Below are positions 1 to 6,653 of a stretch of 10,936 nucleotides of DNA, piece after piece. Every line of letters begins with the position of its first letter. Positions within the stretch are counted from its first letter, which is position 1. Made by a program: the position numbers and the translations under genes. This stretch comes from RUG11237 sp964450185. Its GTDB lineage: Bacteria; Bacillota; Clostridia; Lachnospirales; Lachnospiraceae. The notes below the pieces were generated by a model that was given only the letters and a program-made list of their open reading frames with translations, was not told where the DNA came from and did not search any database. The stretch spans positions 1 through 10,936 of the forward strand of contig CAYVCL010000083.1 in NCBI GenBank assembly GCA_964450185.1, given 5' to 3'.

Positions 1-255
1 TTTTCAATGAATCGAACCGATTTATCCAAACGGTTCCTTTCCTATACCGGCGAAACTATCTTTCAATTTCTAAATCGAAACCGAATAGAGATAGCCGCTG
101 CCATGTTAAGGGACACCCTGATTCCCATTTCCGAAGTCACAGAACGAGCCGGATTTCAGGACTATTCCTATTTTTCCCGCACCTTCAAAAAGGAAAAAGG
201 GATTTCTCCGAAACATTATAGAGAACAATATTGCTGGATGTCCAAGGAAAACTAA
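1..255 (+). CDS. AraC-family transcriptional regulator, C-terminal fragment (5' end outside window)
   Basis: The frame is open to the left edge (two codons precede the first Met at base 7), so this is the 3' end of a longer gene and that Met is internal. The visible 84 residues are the second half of an AraC/XylS DNA-binding domain. They contain the end of the first helix-turn-helix (DLSKRFLSYTGETIFQFL), the linking helix (RIEIAAAMLRDT), the second helix-turn-helix (ISEVTERAGFQDYSYFSRTFKKEKG) and the family signature end SPKHYRE. The protein would bind DNA as a transcription factor. The effector domain lies outside the window, so the ligand and class (one-component sugar sensor or YesN-type response regulator) cannot be told. 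It converges on the EIIC-EAL gene with overlapping stop codons, and no terminator hairpin was seen at the junction. Confidence 0.93.
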   Translation, partial: FSMNRTDLSKRFLSYTGETIFQFLNRNRIEIAAAMLRDTLIPISEVTERAGFQDYSYFSRTFKKEKGISPKHYREQYCWMSKEN

Positions 256-2333
256 ACTCCCTCGTTACACTTTTTCATCCAGACAATAAACTCATCCAAT
301 GCTACCGGCTTACTATACAAATATCCCTGATACCAGAAGCAGCCTAATTCTTTTAGTTTATCTCGCTGTTCTTCTGTTTCCACATATTCAGCAATTACTT
401 TTACGCCTAATTTCTCTCCCAATTCCACTACAGAAGCTACAATCTTCTGGTCTGTGGAATTTTTCAATATGTTTCTTACCAAAGAGCCATCCAGTTTTAC
501 CACTTCAAAATAATTGGATTGGAGATAAATAATGGAAGTATGCCCCATACCAAAGTCATCAATCAACAGTGTATGTCCTACCTGTTTTAAACGCTGTAGT
601 TTTTCGATGACAGCATCTGTATTGCACAGCATATCCTGCTCTGTCATTTCAATCCACATTTTATTTGCAGGAATCTGATATTTCTTAATACATTCTTCCA
701 TACAGCTTTCAATATCCCATGCCAAAGATTTTGCTGTAATATTAACGGATATTTTGAAGTCACCATCATAATTATCCTGCGTCTTTTTAATGGCTTCTGC
801 CACCATATCAAAGATTCTTTCTTCTAATTTCGGAAGTATTTTTCCTTCTTTTGCCAGATAAATAATCAATGGCGGATAAATAAATCCATAATCCGGATGC
901 TGCCAGCGAACCAATGCTTCTGCTCCAAGACAGACGCCTTTGCTGTCCACCTGTGGCTGATACAGCATAAAGATTTCATTTTTTGCCAATGCTGTTTCCA
1001 AATCCTTCAATAACATTCTGGCAACCATACCATAACTATTGGTCTTATTTAACAAATCCGGAGATTCATTTTCTTCCTCTGCCTTCTTTAATTCTTCCAC
1101 CAATTTTTCAATCTGGTTCTTCACATGTATTTCCTGTATCTTTTCATTTGCTTTCAGGAATGGATAATATATACACATACCTAGTGCAATAATACATAGC
1201 TGTAATATACTTCCCCGAATGGAACCGGTTGCCTGATAACCACTAAATAATACCGGTGTAGTCCAGATAATTTCCTGTGTCACCGTCGGTACCAATCCAA
1301 TATAAGTTGCTATGTACGAAACTATGTATGCCATCAATGGTGTTAACAAAAACGGTATAATCAATACCGGATTCAAAATAATAGGTATACCGAAATTCAA
1401 CATTTCATTGGTATTGAATATAACGGTAAACACAGATAGCCGTGCCATATTTCCCAAGCGTTTTTTTCTGTAAAAAAACAGACCAAGAAGCAATACGCAG
1501 ACGGTAGTTCCGCATCCTCCCATAACCACAAATACATCAAAAAAGCTCTTACTGAAAATGATATCTTGTCCAACCTTTGAAAAGTAAGAGGCTGCTACCA
1601 CTTCCATCATATGACTTCCGTGGAATCCGATGGCCCATAGGAAATGCAGCATAAACGTATACATAAGTCCTAAAATAAATTGGGAATTAATATTATCAAA
1701 TAATATAAACAGCACTTTGTATACAATTCCTTGAATGTTTGTCACTTGAAAACATACATACAGCACTGCATTTACCACTGCAAAACCACCTGATATAACA
1801 GCCATTGGATATATGGCATTGATTGCCTTTGCACAGGCAGGCTCCATTCCAACGGTATATCTGGCCATTTTCAGATTTTCTTCACGGCTCATAGAATCAT
1901 AGGCATAGCATGTAAGCATGGTTACCAAAACTGCTGTGAAACATCCCTTTACCCCTAGCATATCCTGACTGAAATTATCTGTCCCAATCCCCAACTGGGT
2001 TCCAAAGGATGCCATAGAAGCTATCACATACAAAGCCAGTTTTTCTGCTTTTTCATTTCGTTCCATGGCATAACCTGCACTTAATGCTATGGTCAATGCA
2101 ATAGCAAAGCACCCATAAGTAGCCTGATGAATCGTATTTAAAATATCATATAAAATTTGAAGTCTTCCGTTGCTTAATGCCTCTTGATATCCCTCAAAAG
2201 GCAAATTCATTATTGCACATGCTGTGGCACCGGTAAGAATTAACGGTATCATTAAAACAAATCCATTGTGAAGTGCAATAAAGAAAAAAGATTCTCTTAT
2301 TTTTAGGATTTGCTGTTTCGCTTTCGTTCTCAT
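252..2333 (-). CDS. PTS EIIC-like membrane domain fused to c-di-GMP phosphodiesterase (EAL) domain
   Basis: This is a 693-residue membrane protein. Residues 1-395 are a hydrophobic EIIC domain of the lactose/cellobiose (CelB/ChbC) type. They carry GFHG with His238, and NEMLNFGIPIILNP with Glu310; the ChbC family uses an equivalent His and Glu to bind sugar, though the usual motif is NEP and here it is NEM. Residues 396-425 form a charged, probably coiled-coil linker. Residues 440-690 form an EAL domain with EALVRW (Glu472), Asn531, Glu562 (IEMTE), Asp592-Asp593, Lys613, Glu649 and Glu652 (AEYVE) and Gln669 (QGYLYSKP). All residues expected for metal and c-di-GMP binding are present, so it probably hydrolyses c-di-GMP to pGpG. 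There is no GGDEF, EIIA or EIIB domain, which argues for a sugar sensor, although transport is not excluded. The start has AGGGGGAG four bases upstream. It lies 15 bases after the PPDK_N-type gene, so the two are probably co-transcribed. Confidence 0.92.
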   Translation of the reverse strand: MRTKAKQQILKIRESFFFIALHNGFVLMIPLILTGATACAIMNLPFEGYQEALSNGRLQILYDILNTIHQATYGCFAIALTIALSAGYAMERNEKAEKLALYVIASMASFGTQLGIGTDNFSQDMLGVKGCFTAVLVTMLTCYAYDSMSREENLKMARYTVGMEPACAKAINAIYPMAVISGGFAVVNAVLYVCFQVTNIQGIVYKVLFILFDNINSQFILGLMYTFMLHFLWAIGFHGSHMMEVVAASYFSKVGQDIIFSKSFFDVFVVMGGCGTTVCVLLLGLFFYRKKRLGNMARLSVFTVIFNTNEMLNFGIPIILNPVLIIPFLLTPLMAYIVSYIATYIGLVPTVTQEIIWTTPVLFSGYQATGSIRGSILQLCIIALGMCIYYPFLKANEKIQEIHVKNQIEKLVEELKKAEEENESPDLLNKTNSYGMVARMLLKDLETALAKNEIFMLYQPQVDSKGVCLGAEALVRWQHPDYGFIYPPLIIYLAKEGKILPKLEERIFDMVAEAIKKTQDNYDGDFKISVNITAKSLAWDIESCMEECIKKYQIPANKMWIEMTEQDMLCNTDAVIEKLQRLKQVGHTLLIDDFGMGHTSIIYLQSNYFEVVKLDGSLVRNILKNSTDQKIVASVVELGEKLGVKVIAEYVETEEQRDKLKELGCFWYQGYLYSKPVALDEFIVWMKKCNEGV

Positions 2334-2348
2334 ACAACTCCCCCTATG

Positions 2349-4904
2349 CTATATTAGTACAACTCGCTGATTTACAATGTCAGAATACAACTGACATCCC
2401 GAACTGTCATAAACATGAATCACTTCTTTATTTATCGGCTCATTTCCCATAATTCTTTCTACTATGTTCTCCATATTTTTAAATTTGTCCTCTTTAAACA
2501 CCACCTGCTCTGTATGTTCCGGGAACAATGCCACATAAAATACACCACTTTCCACCAAATCCTGAAAGAAATGACTTCCATAGGATAACTCCGGCATCAG
2601 CCCCTGCTCTGCATAAGAAATTTCACAAATACATGACATGTGACACAGTTCTGTAAAATGTACCGGCACTCCTAAAGATGGTGTAGTAGTTCCCCATCTT
2701 CCCGGTCCCATCAGCAAGGCATTTTTTCCTTTTAGTGCATGGTTTATCATACCAATCTGCCTTGCTATTCCATATTTTTCCTGCTCTGGCAATTTTAAGT
2801 ATTCTTCCACAGATACATACACGATATAATCGATTGGAAGTCTTACATTACCTCCCATAAAATTCCCTTTGGAATAAAACAGACAATTTTCAGCATCTGC
2901 TTTTTCCGGAATTGGAACACTGCGTCCTAAGCCTCTTGTCTGCAACGGACGGCATTGCAAAAGATTTACTTTAAATTCTCCCTGCTCGTCAAAATTCACC
3001 GTAAATTCCACATCTACCGGATAATTGTATGATTCCGATAAAACTGCAAGAAGCTTTCTCATATAAGCCGGAAATTCTGTAGCTTCTAAGAGCTTTTTAA
3101 AATTCACAATCGGGGGAACTTTATCGGTTGCACGTCCTCTTTCCCTCAATGCACGTTCCGTTTCCATGTCCCGCTGCCAAAACAGCTTTTTATCGGTATG
3201 GATATCAAGATTTTTAAATTCTAATATGTCTACCGTCTGCCATTCATTTTCCTGCAAATTCAGCACATCCACTTTATGTTGGGAAAATCTTTGCTCATCT
3301 CCGTGATTTATCATAGGAATTCTGGTAGGCTCATCCAATGTTACAATTTTTACATAGTCCCCAATCACTCGGTCCACAGCACGGGTTCCAAGCCCAAATA
3401 CCAGACGTAACATTCCTGCATCCATATCCACACTACTGTCCCACACATACAAATTAGAAGAATTTCCAACCCCTGCTACATGAGGCATAAAGTAATTTCC
3501 ATAATAATCTCCGGACACTCGCTGAATTAAAATTGCCATCTGTTCATCACGATCTGCCAGATTTCTGTTAATGCGATATTGCAGTGCATCCTTATTCATA
3601 GTACTGGCGTATACAATACGTACTGCCTCCATAAAGTTTTCCAGACGTTCTTCCGGTGTCCCCTGGTTTACACAAAATACACTATCATATTTTCCTGCAA
3701 ACGCATTTCCAAAATTGTCTTCTAAAAGGGAACTGGAGCGTACAATAATTGGCGACTGCCCAAAGTACTCCAACATATGTACAAATTCCTCTTTTATAAC
3801 GGACGGAAAACTTCCATGGCGAAGTGCCTCCTGCAGTTGCCCTGCATATTTAAAATAGCCTTCCTTTGTTTTCTGCTTCATGCGAAGCTTCCAAAGTCCA
3901 TTTTCCACCACGTATGTATAATACACATCTGCCCCCAGATAAAAAGAATCATGGGATTCAAATCTTGTCTTAAAATATTTCCGGTTTTCTTCTGTTCTGG
4001 TAAGCACACGCCTTGCCAAAAGCATTCCAACACTTTTTCCACCAATATAACCTGTTCCGATTTCTCTGGAAGCTATCTTAACAATATCTGACAATTTGAA
4101 ATACTTCATGCAAAGTTCCTGCATTTTTGATTCTTTTCCCACCAGACAATGAATCAGACATTCTTTGATGCTTTCCTGCTCCTCCAAAGGCGCATCCAGC
4201 TTACTCTTTGCCATAGCAATGGTATTGTGCCAAAAATCCACCCTCTCTTCTTCCCAGTTAAAATTAGAAAATAATTCTGCAGCCTCCGTACTGGCCGTAA
4301 TCGGCACGGTTTCATTTTCTTTGATATGATGCGGAAAAAACATGGTCGGTGAATATCTCCGCCAAACCTTTAAGGGATGTACATATGTTTCATCCTCAAT
4401 GGTATAGATATCCAACAATAACTGTGTGGTTTCTCGAATCCCTGCAATGGTATTAAACGTATGTGCATTGCGAATCAGCGAAAAATAGGAAACCGTTTCC
4501 AATTCATACAAATAAGGACATATAACTTTAAAAAAGTTCATAATCATTAAGTCAGAATACCAACTATCCAACAAATATGTCAAACAGTCAAATACATAAA
4601 ACGCCCGCTTCCCATGGTTTATAATGATATGATAAATCTGGGTTGCAAAGCTCTCAAAACCGCATAAGGGATCCACTGTGCAGACATGAATTTTTTCATT
4701 CTCCTCCAGCACAGGATCCCCTTTACTAAATCTAATATAAATAAGCGTCCTTCCCTCATCTAACGCCTGCCTTACATATGGCTGTAACACCCGTCGGTAT
4801 TCTTCCATGCTCTCTACCTGCCACACTACATTGTCCCCTAGCCGTAGCATGTCTATGGTCTGATCTAACCCCGTAATCCCCGTACTTACTCTGTCCAAAC
4901 CCAT
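2349..4904 (-). CDS. PEP-synthase/PPDK N-terminal (ATP-grasp) protein with degenerate KaiC-like N-terminus
   Basis: This is an 851-residue, apparently soluble protein. The start at 4904 is chosen because AAAGGAGGGG lies six bases upstream; an ATG at 4931 is in frame, but its codons would cover that site. Residues 1-195 resemble KaiC/RecA ATPases (STGITGLD near residue 6, VFDCLTYLL as Walker B region near 104, a late Arg-rich strand), but no GxxGxGKT Walker A follows GDNVVWQV. Residues 280-660 match the PEP synthase/PPDK nucleotide-binding domain: GYIGGKSVGM (285-294), IIVRSSSLLED with Arg389, NAFAGKYDSVF, DVEF (Asp631, Glu633) and LLQCRPLQ (Gln650, Arg652). The C-terminal part (about 670-851) has the motif GPGRWGTTTPSLGVPV (734-749). 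I recall this motif in PEP/pyruvate-binding-domain proteins of unknown role. The phosphohistidine and PEP-binding barrel domains of real PEP synthases are absent, so gluconeogenic PEP synthesis is unlikely. It is first in an operon with the EIIC-EAL gene; its role is unknown. Confidence 0.88.
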   Translation of the reverse strand: MGLDRVSTGITGLDQTIDMLRLGDNVVWQVESMEEYRRVLQPYVRQALDEGRTLIYIRFSKGDPVLEENEKIHVCTVDPLCGFESFATQIYHIIINHGKRAFYVFDCLTYLLDSWYSDLMIMNFFKVICPYLYELETVSYFSLIRNAHTFNTIAGIRETTQLLLDIYTIEDETYVHPLKVWRRYSPTMFFPHHIKENETVPITASTEAAELFSNFNWEEERVDFWHNTIAMAKSKLDAPLEEQESIKECLIHCLVGKESKMQELCMKYFKLSDIVKIASREIGTGYIGGKSVGMLLARRVLTRTEENRKYFKTRFESHDSFYLGADVYYTYVVENGLWKLRMKQKTKEGYFKYAGQLQEALRHGSFPSVIKEEFVHMLEYFGQSPIIVRSSSLLEDNFGNAFAGKYDSVFCVNQGTPEERLENFMEAVRIVYASTMNKDALQYRINRNLADRDEQMAILIQRVSGDYYGNYFMPHVAGVGNSSNLYVWDSSVDMDAGMLRLVFGLGTRAVDRVIGDYVKIVTLDEPTRIPMINHGDEQRFSQHKVDVLNLQENEWQTVDILEFKNLDIHTDKKLFWQRDMETERALRERGRATDKVPPIVNFKKLLEATEFPAYMRKLLAVLSESYNYPVDVEFTVNFDEQGEFKVNLLQCRPLQTRGLGRSVPIPEKADAENCLFYSKGNFMGGNVRLPIDYIVYVSVEEYLKLPEQEKYGIARQIGMINHALKGKNALLMGPGRWGTTTPSLGVPVHFTELCHMSCICEISYAEQGLMPELSYGSHFFQDLVESGVFYVALFPEHTEQVVFKEDKFKNMENIVERIMGNEPINKEVIHVYDSSGCQLYSDIVNQRVVLI

Positions 4905-4910
4905 AGGATA

Positions 4911-4920
4911 CCCCTCCTTT
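4911..4920 (-). promoter_or_regulatory. Ribosome binding site that fixes the start at 4904
   Basis: On the minus strand AAAGGAGGGG is followed by TATCCT and then ATG at 4904, which is near-ideal Shine-Dalgarno complementarity and spacing. The longer in-frame ATG at 4931 has nothing comparable upstream, so the first nine codons of the longest open frame are untranslated leader. Confidence 0.85.
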
Positions 4921-4944
4921 GAATCGCACAATATAGATATTTAA

Positions 4945-4973
4945 ATTATATCGTTTTTTGAGGGATTATACAA
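4945..4973 (-). promoter_or_regulatory. Sigma-A-type promoter of the KaiC/PPDK_N - EIIC-EAL operon
   Basis: The minus strand reads TTGTAT (4973-4968, four of six matches to TTGACA), a 17-base spacer, then a perfect TATAAT (4950-4945). Transcription would start near 4938, giving a leader of about 33 bases before the ATG at 4904. The promoter sits in the 75-base gap after the acyltransferase stop codon. No terminator hairpin was seen in this gap, so read-through from the upstream pair is possible. A second TATAAT overlaps the -35 box on its downstream side, but no partner box is evident for it. Confidence 0.72.
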
Positions 4974-4979
4974 GCATAC

Positions 4980-6062
4980 TTATTGTTTTTTTCGTCCGGA
5001 CTGACCTAATAATAAGAACCGAATTACCGGAATTCTGCATACAATTTCATACACGATTGGCAGAAGAAGTAATTCTAACACTAGAATTACAAAATAATTG
5101 CAAATCATTGGCAAATTCACCATCTGAAGCACGCTATATGCAACTACCATTAACACCGGATAATGAAGCACGTAAAAGCCAAAATTACGCTGTGTCATAT
5201 ATCTTGAAAATTTTGTTTCTTTATTGAACCATGCTTTGAAACATCCTATGATTGCCAACACCATCACATAACAATATGCATTGGTAAAAAAGTTCTGCAA
5301 ACATTCCCTTGTAGTATAATTTTCACCATAATAATATATTGTATAGCCAATTCCCGCTGCCACGGCAACCACCAGCAATGGTATTTTAAATTTCACCAGT
5401 AAGTCTGTAATTTCTTCATGGGAAAATAAATAATATCCCAACAAGAATGCAAAAATATAAATGCCATTACGATACACTTCAATTATCGGTGTAATGAAAA
5501 GTCTGGAACTTCCCCATAAAACGATTCCCAGTAATAACACTACAAGTAAATTTGCCTTGCCTGCCAGCTTCCAGATATTATCCTTTTTATCTATTTTTCT
5601 AAGAAGCAGTAACACCATGGAGGCTAAAAACAATTCATGGGCAAACCACAGTGGTCCAATCCCTGATATACAATAAATCAGACACTTAATAATCCATGGA
5701 ATGGCATCCCCATTTCCAGCAAACATGTCTGTGTACTGATTGGTAACCCATCCGTTAATCCAACCTACCATAAATATTCCTGCAATGGATGGCACCAGAA
5801 GTCTTTTTACCCTGTCTTTTGCAAATGCTTTTCCGGTTCTGTTTTGTAGGGAATATCTGGCGCTCATACCTGCCACTACAAATAGTAGCACCATAAACCA
5901 TGGATATACAAAATATAACAGTATATCCATCTGCTGAATTCCCTGTACATTCATATTGCGGATAACTCCCGCACTGTTAAAATTATAAATCACATGATAA
6001 ACAATCACTAAAACCACGGTCGCCCAACGTATATTATCTATGTAATGCTTTCGTTCACTCAT
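4980..6062 (-). CDS. Acyltransferase family 3 (OafA/YrhL-like) integral membrane protein
   Basis: This is a 360-residue protein with about ten hydrophobic segments across its length. The first segment carries the family pattern YIDNIRWATVVLVIVYH with His23, the likely catalytic histidine. A second conserved block, GMSARYSLQNRTGKAFAKDRVKRLLVP, has the Arg/Lys cluster (Arg84, Lys86, Arg87) and Pro91 typical of the family. GPLWFAHELF and the C-terminal NFGFYVLHYPVLM also fit. Members move acyl groups onto sugars of surface polysaccharide, peptidoglycan or secondary metabolites; the acceptor cannot be predicted here and no glycan cluster is visible. The start overlaps the stop of the HTH-AbrB gene as ATGA, and GAGG lies about eight bases upstream inside that gene. 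Production is therefore probably coupled to the regulator. Confidence 0.88.
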   Translation of the reverse strand: MSERKHYIDNIRWATVVLVIVYHVIYNFNSAGVIRNMNVQGIQQMDILLYFVYPWFMVLLFVVAGMSARYSLQNRTGKAFAKDRVKRLLVPSIAGIFMVGWINGWVTNQYTDMFAGNGDAIPWIIKCLIYCISGIGPLWFAHELFLASMVLLLLRKIDKKDNIWKLAGKANLLVVLLLGIVLWGSSRLFITPIIEVYRNGIYIFAFLLGYYLFSHEEITDLLVKFKIPLLVVAVAAGIGYTIYYYGENYTTRECLQNFFTNAYCYVMVLAIIGCFKAWFNKETKFSRYMTQRNFGFYVLHYPVLMVVAYSVLQMVNLPMICNYFVILVLELLLLPIVYEIVCRIPVIRFLLLGQSGRKKQ

Positions 6063-6511
6063 ACTTCATCCTCTTTTCCTTTTTTCTTTCCCAAGAAATC
6101 TTCACCCGATGCCATATTCATCAATGTATACAAAGGTTCTTTTGGCATAATGGCAAGGCCTCTGCCTTCATCCCCAAAAAGAAGCAACTGGTCGCCCGGA
6201 TTGATTTGAAATACTTCTCTTGCTTTCTTTGGTATTACAATCTGTCCTCTGTCACCAACGGTTACTGACCCAAAAAAATGTTTTCCTTTCGGTGCAATAC
6301 CATATCCTGTTTCTTTTTCATTGTGATGCACCAGTTCATCCAACGAAACCTGAAATAAATCTGCCAGTGCAATACAGTTATTCATATCCGGTACACTTTC
6401 CCCCTTCTCCCATTTTGCAATGGCTTGTCTTGTCACATTAATTTTTTCTGCTACCTCCTCCTGTGTCATATGGGAATGTTTTCTTAGCGTCACTAAATTC
6501 ATACTAATCAT
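6059..6511 (-). CDS. XRE helix-turn-helix / AbrB-SpoVT fusion transcriptional regulator
   Basis: This is a 150-residue protein with two DNA-binding modules. Residues 4-61 are an XRE/HTH_3 domain (NLVTLRKHSHMTQEEVAEKI, then VTRQAIAKWEKGESVPD, then ADLFQVSLDELV). Residues 80-125 are an AbrB/MazE/SpoVT swapped-hairpin domain (GSVTVGDRGQIVIPKKAREV, then FQINPGDQLLLFGDEGRGLAIM). A charged Lys/Glu tail follows. AGGAGGTG eight bases before the ATG at 6511 sets the start; the frame is open further upstream to 6601, but those codons look non-coding and lack a ribosome site. The gene overlaps the acyltransferase by ATGA and probably controls this two-gene unit, including itself. AbrB domains usually form dimers or higher oligomers, so two DNA-binding surfaces per subunit may allow looping or cooperative binding (inference). 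Confidence 0.9.
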   Translation of the reverse strand: MISMNLVTLRKHSHMTQEEVAEKINVTRQAIAKWEKGESVPDMNNCIALADLFQVSLDELVHHNEKETGYGIAPKGKHFFGSVTVGDRGQIVIPKKAREVFQINPGDQLLLFGDEGRGLAIMPKEPLYTLMNMASGEDFLGKKKGKEDEV

Positions 6512-6519
6512 ATTTTTCA

Positions 6520-6527
6520 CACCTCCT
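6520..6527 (-). promoter_or_regulatory. Ribosome binding site that fixes the start at 6511
   Basis: The minus strand has AGGAGGTG, an eight-base spacer (TGAAAAAT), then ATG. This full anti-16S match decides between the ATG at 6511 and the upstream in-frame ATGs at 6601 and 6535. The next in-frame ATG at 6502 is too far away. Confidence 0.85.
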
Positions 6528-6535
6528 GCATTCAT

Positions 6536-6566
6536 TTTATCGCATTTTGTTTTGTTTTTCCACCAA
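6536..6566 (-). promoter_or_regulatory. Possible promoter of the HTH-AbrB / acyltransferase pair
   Basis: The minus strand has TTGGTG (6566-6561), a long 19-base A-rich spacer and GATAAA (6541-6536), preceded by an extended -10 TG pair (TGCGATAAA). The boxes match consensus only in part and the spacing is long. The call rests mainly on its place in the only gap upstream of the regulator, after the protease terminator. Confidence 0.32.
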
Positions 6567-6573
6567 CAGCAGA

Positions 6574-6587
6574 ATACATTTATGTAT
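6574..6587. promoter_or_regulatory. Inverted repeat, candidate operator upstream of the HTH-AbrB gene
   Basis: ATACAT and ATGTAT form a perfect six-base inverted repeat around a two-base centre, just upstream of the tentative -35 box. The spacing suits a dimeric HTH protein, and the adjacent XRE-AbrB regulator is the obvious candidate binder. The AT-rich setting means that a short palindrome could arise by chance. Confidence 0.3.
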
Positions 6588-6630
6588 ATAGTTGTTAACA
6601 TTTCAGGAGAAATTTTTCGGATTTATACAC

Positions 6631-6653
6631 AAAATGCCGAGATTATCTCGGCA
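6631..6653 (-). terminator. Rho-independent terminator of the S8 protease transcript
   Basis: On the minus strand TGCCGAGA and TCTCGGCA form an eight-base perfect stem with a three-base TAA loop, followed by TTTTGTGT. The loop (6643-6645) is exactly the stop codon of the protease gene, so the last codons are part of the stem. The T tract is short, so the terminator may be of moderate strength. It separates the ATPase/protease transcript from the HTH-AbrB unit. Confidence 0.72.

Noticed and set aside
2349..4904. Phosphoenolpyruvate synthase (ppsA)
   Set aside because: Only the nucleotide-binding part matches; the phosphohistidine and PEP/pyruvate barrel domains are missing and both ends are unrelated to ppsA.
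4905..4931. Upstream ATG at 4931 as the start of the KaiC/PPDK_N protein
   Set aside because: The extra nine codons cover a near-perfect ribosome site for the ATG at 4904, and no site precedes 4931.
6512..6601. Thirty-codon N-terminal extension of the HTH-AbrB protein from 6601
   Set aside because: The extension reads Cys/Trp/Lys-rich without domain match, spans the candidate promoter and the AGGAGGTG site, and lacks its own ribosome site.
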